Shown in pieces: positions 1-11,501 of a DNA stretch of 64,000 nucleotides. The DNA is from Calliopum simillimum. Lineage: Eukaryota; Arthropoda; Insecta; Diptera; Lauxaniidae. The position numbers and the translations under genes are program-made. The notes under the pieces are model-generated. The model was not told the DNA's origin. It saw nothing but the letters and a program-made list of their open reading frames with translations, and ran no database searches. The stretch lies in contig OX638371.1 in assembly GCA_951812925.1 (NCBI GenBank), positions 116,087,124 through 116,151,123 on the forward strand. Reading direction: 5' to 3'. Each line of letters opens with the position of its first letter. Position 1 is the stretch's first letter.

Positions 1-1419
1 CAACTGAATGTTAACTAAACCTAGAAAAAAAAAAAAAAAATTTTTTTAAACGAATTTTTTATAAGAACATAATCTTTATTTCTAAAGCTCTCTTTGGTAT
101 CCATTTTTCTATTAAAAAAAAATTTGAATGAATCAAAAAAAAAAAAAAAAAAAACAAAAAAATTATGTAGATATCGTTTTTAAGAGTCCTCTAACTTTTG
201 AGTCGGTTTCGGAATGAATCTAAATTTTGACCCGGTCTGTTATATAAAATCCGATTTTTATTAAAAAAGAAATGTGTTATTTTCGAACATTAGTTTAACT
301 GGAGCAGTTACGTATTGTGAGAAAAAGTGGTAGCTGCAAATTAAGGATAAAATATAGTTCGAAACCTTATTATTTGCTCGGTTAGTGATGTCCTTGTCAA
401 TTGTTTTTCTAAATATCTTGCCAAAATTTTTCGGAAAAAGTTTTTTTTGGACTTATGGCCAGAAAATTTGAATTTTGTCGCACAGTGCAGTGGACCAATA
501 ATGTTACCTTAGGCAAAAGTACTGCTTCATTTTTTGTCAGATCTGTGTTAATGCATCAGAAGACGTGGTAGATTAATAGCTATCTGGGATAGGTCATTGA
601 AAAGAAAGTCCAAAAACCGGAAAAGTCGTAGGGACAAAATAATGTTCTCGCAACGGAACGGATTCGATCGGAACGATTAATTTTAACCCCATGCTCCCCC
701 TACATGTTACATGCGAAAAATAATTTTGACCCAAATAAATACATATTCCATCTCATTTTCTTAATGCAAAAATACTCGTTAAGATTTCGAAAACTTTTGA
801 AATAAAAGTAAAATTGCATACGATGATAATCCATTCGTAAATTGAACTAAGAAACAGTGAAAGAAATACGCTTGGTTAAAGCAAAACCGTAAACTTTGGC
901 CCCAACCTGTTAATGCAACTGGCCAAACTACTGACGGCAAAAAACATAAAATTCGCTACTACGTTTTGCGATCACAAAGGCAATTCACTTGAATGGAATG
1001 TACGTACGAGTGGTGCGCCAATGTTGGTGTAGTTTTTTTTTTTTCCATACAAACACGAAAACACTTGGACTCAAATACATAAGGTGCGCTTATTTAATAC
1101 AGAAAAATTTTCTTAAATAGAAAAAATCATTTACGTAAGAAGTGTTGGTTGTTTCTTGCCGACATGCAGCGCCATATGAAAACTACATTGTACAACAAAT
1201 AGAAATTCCTGCACGTTTTTATTCTTTGCTTTTGTTGTTGCTGATTTTAAAGAAACAAAAAGAGAAAATCTTATGTAAGCTGACCAAAAATAAAAAGCGC
1301 TATTTGATCGACTCTGAAGTTGGAAAAATATCCCATATGCTTAGTGAGGCATGCTTGAAATTACAGTTTAATCCCTCACAAGCACATGGCTTTCACCCCT
1401 TTTTGATAATTAGAGTTTG
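1..1419. other. AT-rich intergenic DNA, no gene seen
   Basis: The stretch is dominated by A and T runs, for example near 22-50 and 135-155. No open frame has family resemblance, and no splice-bounded exon was recognised. The open frame at 1142-1432 (+) has low-complexity composition and no motif. Confidence 0.6.
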
Positions 1420-1690
1420 CCTTGTGGCCTAAATTCGACCATTTCGATTTGACTTTAAAACAAAAAATGCGATAAAGCACAAAAAATTTAAAATTACTTC
1501 ATTAGAGTTGAACTTATCGCCAGACAGTTTATAATATTCTTCTTAAAGTGCATTCGTTTTCCATACCGAATTTCATAAAAAAATCCATACTTAGTATTTA
1601 TTTCATTAATATCGATGTTGCGGTATATTCGTAAAAACGTTTTTTGCATGTAGGGGCGTGGCACCACCTACTTAAAAACAAAATGGTTAT
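1420..1690. repeat. Interspersed repeat with GGGCGTGGC motif
   Basis: The segment starting GCCTTGTGGCC and running through a CGATTTGACTTTAAA stretch resembles 56150-56375 in the same orientation, where GCCTTGTGGC is followed by CAATTTGACTTTAAAGA. Both copies then carry a GAATTTCATAAA block and end near a GCGTGGCACC box. It is an old interspersed repeat with no coding content. Confidence 0.55.
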
Positions 1691-2497
1691 GTTATCGTTC
1701 TTTAATGCTAACTCTAACCATATACCAAATTTAATTAAATTCAACGCAGTGGTTTAGACGTAGGAGCATTTTTTTCATTAAGTAGTGTGGAACCGCCCAA
1801 TCACAACCTTTCCAACAAAAAAAAATTTAGGCTTAGAAACAGGGATTGGTACCGTTTTCGTTTACCCTAGAAAAGCAAAATCAAAATGCATAACTAAAGC
1901 TGTCAACTGTACTGATTTTTTCAGAAGACTACTGATTTTTGATCTCGTCTACTGTTCTAACGCATTATTGAATTATCTCCTGATTTCCGGCCTAAGATTC
2001 TGGTCCAAAAAAGTCTGAGAGGAATGTCGGTTGAAGACGATTAATTACGATAAATTTATATTGAACTAATTAAACAGTTTTTTTTTGCAATTTTTTCAAC
2101 AACAGACGCAAACAAGTGTTAACATGGCAATTGATAACATATGTTTCGGCTATTTCCACATACATATTTATATGTTTTCATATATAAACCTGTATAAAGC
2201 CTCATCAGATCAGTTTTAGTTAATTCTTGTCAGAAGCCACACTCGAACCCTTGATTCCGTGTTTCTAATGTGCTTTACCACTTTGGCTATTGTTTCAAGG
2301 CATTGAAATAAGATATCTTAATGGGATGACGTAAGGTACCACTTTTTTCTTATAAATTCATTAGTGCCTAATCTTCTGAGTAAAACAACATTCTTCGCAA
2401 TATCGAACCCTTGGCACTTCATGTTATTTTTGGGAAAATAGGTTAACAGATAGTTTTCATAGATTTTCTAAGGAAACTAAAAAAATAAATAAATCAA
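1691..2497. other. Intergenic, no gene seen
   Basis: No exon or RNA gene was recognised. The open frame at 1785-2018 (+) continues from the GGGCGTGGC repeat and is not protein-like. Confidence 0.5.
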
Positions 2498-3076
2498 AAA
2501 GAAACTGAAACAGCCATTTTGGATGTATTTGTTGATGCTGATTCCGAATTCAGTCTCAAAATTGCTGTATCTTGTACGGTTAAGGAGATATTTTTATATA
2601 AACGTATAAGAAACACCGTTTTTGCTCTATTTAAAGTGATATTACAAGTCAAGGTTACTTTCAGCCACAAAAAATGGTATAGTGGTTAATAGTGCCAGTT
2701 TGATTCTTTAAAATTCAATTTAAATTATACCAATATCTATTTTATCCTCTGAGTTATCCTAACCTAAAAAGTTGAAAAAGTGCAAAAAACACGTTTTTTC
2801 GTTATTTCCGCTTACGATATTTCGGAGGAACAAAGAAATATCGATACAATTTACATTGGGTTTTGAAGAAAAAGGCTATCACTTTTAACTTCCATACCAG
2901 GCGGAAAGTTACCATGTTGTGATATAACAGCTTCAAAAATAGCAAAAACGGTGTTTTTTGCATTTTTAGGTTAGGATATCTCTAAAACCGTGTGAGATAG
3001 AGCGATTCTGAGACCGGATTTAGAATTTTCATGAACACATTCATTGCAAATGACTATTGTTGTTTCTGTTTCACCA
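2498..3076. repeat. Diverged foldback (palindromic) element
   Basis: Two arms of about 270 bp face each other around 2790. The left arm begins GAAACTGAAACAGCC, and the right arm ends with the complementary TTGTTTCTGTTTCACC. Inside, AACACCGTTTTTGCT (left) pairs with AGCAAAAACGGTGTT (right), and a GGTTAAGGAGATAT block pairs with ATATCTCTAAAACC. Many mismatches suggest an old copy. No coding sequence was seen. Confidence 0.65.
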
Positions 3077-4671
3077 TGAAAGCTTTAAACTCAAAGTTTT
3101 TTTTTTGGCCAAATTTGATTATATTTTACGGTTTTTAGTTAGTAAAGTGAAGCTTATAGCTTAGTTGTTGGAGTCGTTTGATAGATAAATTAATGCATAA
3201 AAAAATAATAATATAAAATAAAATTTGCTAGAGCAAAATAAGAAAAAAATCGGTTCTTGAATGTGCAAGCACCTCAAAAAATTAACATATTTTGAAGTTT
3301 TAAGTGCCGATAAAAAAAAATTGGGAGAGACTAGATTTATTATTATTAATGCAGAATTTGACTCAAAATATTCTTACAAAAATGCAATTTAATTTTTGCA
3401 AATACCTTATCTGGTTAAAAATATATAGCGTTTAAATTAAAAAAAGTACTCAAAAACTCAAAAATTCCTAAAAAAGTACCTTCAAGCTCTTTTGTAATCA
3501 GCAGGATCCAAGGATTCAGAGAAGTCGCGCGCACCTTGACTTTTTAACACTCTTGGTTTTTCCATACAAAATTTGGACCACTCTATTGTACATATTGATT
3601 TTAATATCAATCTTCTAGTATTTGGGTAGGAATCTCTTGATTTTCACTCAAAATAAGATGTTTTTTGTATATAAAAGAATATTCTCAACGTAATTGATAT
3701 CCACAAGCGCCATCTAGTATCAAAAAATTAAGTAGAAGCTACGAGAAAGCAAATAGAATTCTGTATAGTAGGTAGAAATCAAAACAGAGCAATGCAATGG
3801 GGGTTATCGTGAATAAATATTCCCCGGGAATCTTGATTCACGATAACCTCCAATATCTCAGTCTGAATAAAGCTACTAGAATCGCGGAGAAAATTCTCGC
3901 AACATGTTGACGTGTGTTTAAAGATTGTTGACGAGAACATTACGAAACACATTGTTAAAATTCCAACTTAGATGGTATAAAAAAGGAGTTTACTTTAGTC
4001 CCCCTTGGATGTCGGAACCTAAAATTAAAAAAAAATTTTGTTTTCCTTTTTTTCGTGTTTTCTGCGCATTTCATGACTTTTTACCATATTTTATTGTTTT
4101 CACCCAAGAGTGCCGCCTTGGATGTAGGAACCATAAATAAATTTTTTTTTTTTCTTTTTTTCGTGTTCCTAAAAAATTAATTTCTCATATCTCTAATCAT
4201 ATTTAACGGATATGGATGAGATTTGGTACATATATAAATTGCATCTGTACAATTTACATTGTGTACATGGTTTAATTGAATTGGAGATGCCCCGCCTTCT
4301 AAACAAGAGAAGTTGTAACAACACACACCGGGAAATGCCATTTCAAATAAAATTAAAGATACATCAATGAGATAGAAATTATTTGTGATTTTAATTGCAT
4401 AACAATCCAGAGGCCGAACGATGATAAAGATAATTATAAAAATAAATTTCGTAACAATATGATGCCAACATAACCAATTTTTTTAGTTTTTGTTAGTTAA
4501 GGGCTATGAAGGTGAAAACGTGAGGCTAAAACGCAAGATTAAAAACAAAAATTAATTGCTAAAAGTTTAATTGAAGATAAATGAGAAAAAGACATCGTGT
4601 CCGAAAATTAAAAAAAAAAAAAAAAATATTATATATACTCGTAAGAGTTCGAAGTCGGTGCAGTCTAATCT
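3077..4671. other. Intergenic, no gene seen
   Basis: AT-rich sequence. A diverged direct duplication around CCTTGGATGT is present near 4003 and 4110. No exon was recognised. Confidence 0.5.
3802..3848. repeat. 47 bp hairpin with TTATCGTGAAT arms
   Basis: GGTTATCGTGAAT at 3802 is perfectly complementary to ATTCACGATAACC at 3836-3848, with a TCCCCGGGA centre. The TTATCrTGAATAA terminus recurs in the small element at 40796-40908, so this may be a miniature relative or solo end of that family. Confidence 0.6.
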
Positions 4672-7190
4672 GCAATATCTTCTCTTCTTATACGAGATAA
4701 AATTGTATGTACTTATGTACTTATGTACCTATGTACTTATGTATGTTTGTTTGGAACGGGCAAAACTTTTTCTCGAAAACGGCCACAGCGATTTTAACGA
4801 AACTTCGGATAATGTTAGATATTAACATACAAGGAAGAATGAGTAAGGTTTGAACTTTGCAAATGCTCACCAGGGGGCGTGGCATCGCCCTAAATTTTAA
4901 ATTTGATTTGGTCATAACTCGCAAACCATACAAGGTATTTGAATGAAATTCAGGGAGCGAGTACCTCTTAACAATACCTTGAAATAAACGAAAAGTGGGC
5001 GGGATCGAAAAAGTGCCACGCCCACTTATTAACCCCTGAAAATTTTGATTCAATATTACTCGAAAACGACTCCAACAATTTTGATGAAAATTTAGGAGGT
5101 TTTACCTCTAAAAACAGGGATTAGTATGTGATATACTGTTATATTGGGAAAACTCGTTTGAGGGCGTGGCACCACCCACAAAAATATAATACGGTATAAA
5201 AATAAAACTAATAAAGCAATCATTCTAAAATTAATTGTGGGAAGCCTCCTTGCTATAGGGCATCTCTGATCTGAATCGGATTAAAATATCGTCGTTGCGC
5301 GTGGAACCTCCCATACAAGCAAAATACGTTAAATGCTATTTCTCGCAAATGTTACAAGGTATTTGAATGAAATTTGGTTTGTAGGTACTGTTTAATAATA
5401 CCTTGTAATAAACGAAAAGTGGGCGGGATCGAATGAGTGCCACGCCCACTTTTTAACTCTTGAAAATTTTGATTCAATATTACTGGAAAACGACTCCAAC
5501 AATTTTAATGAAAATTTAAGAGACGGGGTACAGGATTAATATGTGATACACCGTTATTTAAAAAAAAAACTCGTGAAGGGCGTGGCACCGCCCACAAAAA
5601 TATAAAACGCTTTAAAAAGAAAACTACTAAAGAAATCGTTCTAAATTTAACTGTAGGCAGTCTACTTGCTATTAGGCACCTCCCAGCAAATCCTGTAACA
5701 GTTACCAACCTTATTATATAAGAGTTACAAATCACGTATTATACCAGTTACATTTCCTCTAGCATCGGGAAAAAAATAACCACTTTTGCCCTATCCGTGT
5801 GATCGTGCATCCCTGTCTTACCAATAATGAAAAAACTATAGTTGACCCTTTTCTTTTTTCTATCCTTTTGAGAATAAATGTGAATGTTCATCCCTGTCTT
5901 ATAAATGTGATTTTCCCTTAAGAAAATTAATAGAAAAATTATAGTTGTCTCCTTCCTTCTTCTAATTATTTTTGCTAACACTGAAGCAACAATTTTAAAA
6001 ATTATTTTAATGTTAAAAACATGAACATATTCCTTCACAATTTTGAATAAATTATTTATTTCCAAGAAAGATTGGAGACATGATGGCTTGGGATTTCAAT
6101 AAATACATTAGTTCTGATGGTTCTTTTTTTGTTGGCTATTTTCTTCACAACTCGACAGTTCATTGGAAAATTGCAGATTCTATGAAAGAATTAAAGATTC
6201 GTTGAGATTCTTGTGAATGGGATTAATAACTTTTTATTTACCTTATAAGCGCTGCTATTGGGCTTTTATAATAGCGTAATTTTCTATTTTGGTTTGAAAC
6301 TGCTTCAATTAATATACAAATTTTTTCTGTCTGTCAACTTAATTTTTTATTTTTTTTTCATTTCGAGTGTGAAAGCAGAGCACTATTTTTTATATCCAAC
6401 TCTTTCTAAATTTCTTTGTAGTAGTAGTTTTAGAAAAATTTTATGTTAAACGGGTCAGTCCATAATTCAATATGGTTATGTAGGATTTGCTGGGCTACGA
6501 TCTAAAAATGGGCAAAATATCGCCGGTGCGCGTGGAACCTCCCATACAAGTAAAACACATTAAATGCTATTTCTCGCAAATGATACAACATATTTTGATT
6601 AAATTTGGTAAGAGGGTCTGGATCATGAGTATCTATAGCATAACGAAAAGTGGGCGTTGTTCAATAATTGCCAGTATAATAATTTCAGTTAATTCAGGCG
6701 CAAAAAAAAAATGGAGTGAACTCTTTATGTCTTATGTACTTTTCGACGCTGAGTCCGTCTTCATCAGCAGAACTGTCATTATAACTTCAGTATTTTGAAA
6801 TATCCTTGCTTGAAGTTGAAGAAAACACTGTGTTCAGTCTAACAGCGTAGCTACAAAAAAAGGTGATATCAAAATATCCTTTCGGATTTTTCCAATAGGT
6901 TCTTACTTTTCGATACATAAAACGAAAAATTTTCGGTGCGTGGCATATTCCATTTATTTATTTTATGTAAAATGCCCCAAAAAAAATTTCAAGTTTTTGA
7001 TATTTTCTATACCATTCGATACTTTGCGAGTTTTTTCTTATTATTATTCTCATCGGTTAATATACCAATTTGAAAGCATGACCATTAGAGGTGAAAAGGT
7101 TTCGTAACAAAAAATAGCAATGAATAAAAATATCGACTAAAATAAGAAGATCAGATTGTTAACCGAGCAGGGATCGGTCTCCAGGTACTT
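4672..7190. repeat. GGGCGTGGC modular repeat, copy A (interrupted)
   Basis: The element begins near CTTCTCTTCTTATACGAG followed by a TATGTACT octamer run. It consists of modules of roughly 400 bp carrying GC-rich boxes (GGGCGTGGCACCGCCC, and GTGGGCGGGATCG...GCCACGCCCAC) in otherwise AT-rich DNA. Its 3' block ends with GGGATCGGTCTCCAGGTACT. The same order occurs uninterrupted at 8757-10277. Copy A is split by the 813 bp insertion at 5682-6494. No protein is encoded, and the short open frames across it are not protein-like. Confidence 0.75.
5682..6494. mobile_element. 813 bp TIR element inserted in copy A
   Basis: The borders are defined by comparison with copy B and by a 13 bp terminal inverted repeat: CCCAGCAAATCCT at 5682 and AGGATTTGCTGGG ending at 6494. 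The interior is AT-rich and holds two diverged direct repeats around CATCCCTGTCTTA (near 5810 and 5892). There is no transposase-like frame, so this is a non-autonomous DNA element. No clear target duplication is visible. Confidence 0.65.
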
Positions 7191-8756
7191 CTATATTTAA
7201 ATATTGCAAGATAAATGAAAAGAAGGTGATTAAAGGCGTGGTCTGCGTCTGAACTAATTAAATAATGAATGCTGAAAATAGGCTGAAGTGAGTCCTATTG
7301 GCATTTATGCAGAAGCTCCATTTTCATCATCTTTTACAGTTATTATTCATTAGTATGATTAACTAAATTTACTCTACAATAAAAATGTTTAAGTTATTGA
7401 TATTGATGAAGTGGGATACGAAATCAAATACACCGCTTTATGGTTGACTTTAAAGTTATATAGTTTTTGGTTACTTAATTATAAAACAAGTTCTTTTTGT
7501 TTGGAAAAATAATCGTCTGACCTTTGAAAAAATAACCGGTCTCTAAATTTACATAATAACGCAGACTGTAAAACAGTAGTGATGCACCACGATATTAGTA
7601 AGAAAAGATATTGCCATAAACAACACACCAGTTAATATTTAACTTTTGTCATATAAAACGTATGTTGGTTTTTATAATGAGTATTTCATTTTATTTTATT
7701 ACACTGCTTTGCATGAGTGATTTCTCATTTTGGTGCTGGAACTCTCCAGATCAAATCAGTTAAGTTGTCCAAGGCAAAGTAATCAACATAGTAAATACTT
7801 ATATCAAATACTTTAGCAAAATATGGATCATTTAAATTATTTTACTCCACTCATGAGCTAACTGTTCAGTGCTTTTTGTGGAGACACGAAAAATTACAAA
7901 AAATGGTTTCGGAAGCCGAAAGCCACAGCCCAACCTCATCTAATGCATTTTTTTTTTATATGAAATTATTGGGTAAATCTACGAAAAATGTACCAAAACA
8001 TGCCTTGTTATGTTCTCACCTATTTTTTTATTTGTTTATTAATTGAAGGTATAGAATATGATGACCTTAACTTCTGAAACATTTTTAAAGAATGAATGTT
8101 TCGCTTAAACAATATGATTAAAAAATTAAAGTAAAATTTCAGCCTCAAAACGCTTAAATAAACCTTCGAAAAATAAAACATAAATTTTTAGGATTGCCAA
8201 ATGGTTGTTTTCGAAAATTTATTTTATATCTTACCTTATTTTTACTTAATTGCACATTAAAAAATAATAGTTCTAATAGTTAAAAATTGATCGACGCTTT
8301 AATCGTTAAAAATTTATCGAACCAAAATTTGGTTTAAGCAAAACTAACAAAAACAAAAAAAAAAAAACCATGAAAGTTTTTGTACAATTTCAGAAACGTT
8401 TATCTGAGCGGTTCTGAAACCAAAAACTTCAATTAGACAAAAACAAGAATTATATAAAATTTTCGCAAATAACCAGGTGGCAACCCTAAAAATTTATGTT
8501 GGATTTTTGAAAAGTTATTTAAGTGTCTTAAGACTAAATTTTAATATTTTTTTTTTTTAAATAAATGGTTTAAACAAAACTAACAAAAAAAAAAAAAAAA
8601 AACCAAGGGGAGAATAATTATGCAGAGAGTGACTAAACGGAGAATGACAAAATGTTGCAAAAACAATAATATCACAATGAAAATAGGATTTTTAAAAAAA
8701 AAAGTTGAAACTGACGAGGGGCTAATTGTTCATTGATTTAATTATATAGAGATCAA
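7191..8756. other. Intergenic, no gene seen
   Basis: AT-rich sequence between the two modular repeat copies. Apart from the foldback at 8103-8573 nothing was recognised. Two direct copies of a GGTTTAAnCAAAACTAACAA block followed by A-runs lie near 8331 and 8568. Confidence 0.5.
8103..8573. repeat. Diverged foldback element
   Basis: The left arm (about 8103-8245) contains TAAATTTTTAGGATTGCCA. The right arm (about 8440-8573) contains the complement TGGCAACCCTAAAAATTTA. Further pairing extends on both sides (GTTTTCGAAAATTT with AAATTTTCGCAAATAAC). The central loop is about 190 bp. No coding content. Confidence 0.6.
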
Positions 8757-10277
8757 ATCTTCTCTTCTTATAGGAGCTAAAATTGTATGTTTTTTTGTTT
8801 TTTTGTTTTTTTGTTTGTACTTATTTCTGTGGCAATATTTTTTCTCGAAAACGGCTACAGCGATTTCAATAAAACTTAGAATTGTGTTAGATATTAGCAA
8901 ACAATGAAGAATGAGCTAGGTTTGAATTTTGTAAATGCACACCAGAGGGCGTGGCACTGCACTAAATTTTAAATTTGATTTAGTCATAACTCGCAAACTA
9001 TACAAGATATTTGGATGAAATTTAGTCAACGGGTACGGCTTAATATTGCCTTGTAACATACAAAAAGTGGGCGGGATCGAAGAAGTGCCACGCCCACTTT
9101 TCAGCCCTTGAAAATTTTGATTCAATATTACTCGAAAACGACTCCAACAATTTTTATGAAAATTTAGGAGATGTGACCTCTATAAACAAGGATTAATATG
9201 TGATACGACGTTATATTCGGAAAACTCGTTGAAGGGCGTGGCACCGCCCACAAAAATATAAAACGGTATAAAAAGAAAACTAATAAAGCAAACATTCTGA
9301 AATTAACTGTGAGGAGCCTAATTGCAACAGACCATCTCTGATTTGAAAGTTGGCGAAATGTCGCCATTGCGCGTGGAACCTCCCATACAAGCAAAATACG
9401 TTAAATGCTATTTCTCGCAAATGTTACAAGATATTTTAATGAAATTTGGTATGTAGGTACTACTTATCAATGCCTTGTAATAACCGAAAAGTGGGCGGTA
9501 TCGAAGAAGTGCCACGCCCCTTTTTTAACTATTGAAAATTTTAATTCAATATTACTCGAAAACGACAATTTTAATGAAAATTTTAAATATTTTTGCCCTG
9601 TGATATGCCGTTATATTAGGAAACTCGTTGGAGGGTGTGGCACCGCCCACAAAAATTTAATACGATATAAAAAGAAAACTACTGAAGCAATATTTCTGAA
9701 TTTTACTGTAGGGAATCTTCTTTTTCTGAGGCATTTACGAGCTGAAGGTGGGCAAAATATCGCAGGTGGGCGTGGAACCTCCCATACAAATAAAACAAAT
9801 TAAATGCTATTTCTCGCAAATGGTACAACATATTTTGATAAAATTTGGTATGCGGATCTGGATCACGAGTATCTAAAGCATAACGAAAAGTGGGTTTTGT
9901 TCAATAACTGTCACGCCCACTTTTTACCAAAATAAAAATTTTAGTTAATAACTCATGCACAAAAAAAAATGGAATGAACTTTCCGAGGCATGATGATACG
10001 ATATTTCAGCCCCCATACAAGAGACGAAATATTTTGGGTGCGTGGCGTATCGCATTTATTTATTTTAGTTTTTGATATTTTTCTATACCATTCGATACTT
10101 TCCGAGTTTTTTGTTATTATTATTCTCATCGGTTAATTTATCATTTTGAAAGCATAACCATTAGGGGTGAAAAGGTACGAGTTTCATAACAAAAAATTGC
10201 TATGAATAAAAACATCGACTAAAATAATAAGATCAGATTGTTGACCGAGTAGGGATCGGTCTCCAGGTACTAATATG
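8757..10277. repeat. GGGCGTGGC modular repeat, copy B (complete)
   Basis: It starts CTTCTCTTCTTATAGGAG, then a TTTTTTTG octamer run where copy A has TATGTACT, then successive modules with GC-rich boxes near 8948, 9067-9100, 9234, 9490-9520, 9633 and 9768. A terminal block (CATTCGATACTTTCCGAG, then TCTCATCGGTTAAT, then GGGATCGGTCTCCAGG) matches copy A at 7014-7190. The copy is uninterrupted and gives the reference layout of the element. It is noncoding and of unknown class. Confidence 0.75.
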
Positions 10278-11495
10278 TTAAGTAATATAAAAAAAACCTT
10301 ATGCGGAGAATGAATTGCGTTCTTTACAAAATTTTTATGCTTTTTTTAAAAAAAAAAACGCGCGAACACTCACTATCTAAGAACCCAAATTGACTGAGCT
10401 GAAAATGCATTGAATCTCCTCTTTCTCTTCATTTTCAGCTCTGTTTTTACTCAATGTTTAAAAAATTTACAGTTAGGATCAGAAAAACTGAGCGGAAATA
10501 GTCCAAAATGAGGGACCAACTTCTATGTTTGTAAATCCTATATAAAATTTTTTTTTTCGAAGAGTTAACACAGAAAAATAGTAACTGAAATATATATACA
10601 AACAATGTCATATTAGTTTTTTGTAGAAAAAAACGTAATATGCGAAGTAGTAAAGGACAGGACGGAGAATGACTTTTTGACACTAGTAAAATATTAAGAA
10701 TTATTTTTTTGAAGCTATTCGTATAGAAGCTCTTGTTAAGTACCTGTATTAAATAATAAAAATATCAAATTTTGAACTTAAACATGGTGGGACATTGAAT
10801 GGTAAATTTTTTGGAGAATCACCCTATTATGATAAGAATTTTAAAACAATCTACGAGTATAATACCACTTTCGCTTATAATACTCGTACATCCTGTATGT
10901 AGGTAATATAATTTTTAATGTTCATGCAACAAAAACTTGTTTTATTTTCATACTTGAAACATGTAATTTTTTTTATCTATTAAATTTTATTTATTCCTTT
11001 GAAGTCAAGCGAAAATTTTTCTAAAACAAAACCAATAAGCAAGGCCACCGTCAAAATAAACGCCCTTAATTCAAGCATATGAACATACATATGTGCGTAT
11101 GTAATAATCCATAGATATTATTAGCTCATTTTGGTTAAATTTGTGTTAACAAAATAAACAAAAAAGAAACAAAAAGCAAGAAGTTTGAGCGCCAGCCTTT
11201 CACTTTCATTCGATATGACGATGGAACAAGTGAGTTCGAACATACAAACATACGGACATGCTTGTGTGAAAACTCAAATAAATTCACAAATACATGTCTA
11301 CATATATGTAAATTGCAGAAGCTTAAAACCTTTGGCGCTTTCTCTTTTGAAGCTTAGTTAAATATGTAGATGTTATGAAAATTATTCCTTTATTAAATAC
11401 CCAATAATTTTTCATGAAATATTTTTATATTTTTCTATAACCAAAAAATTTGTGGTTTTAAATTAAATTTTTAGACATTTTTAAATGTTTTACAG
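10278..11495. other. Cht7 upstream region, no gene assigned
   Basis: AT-rich sequence upstream of the first Cht7 coding exon. An intron acceptor (TTTTACAG) ends at 11495, so one or more noncoding 5' exons and the promoter should lie here or further upstream. I could not place them. The minus-strand frame at 10447-10683 is low complexity. Confidence 0.4.
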
Positions 11496-11501
11496 CGTGT
11501 A

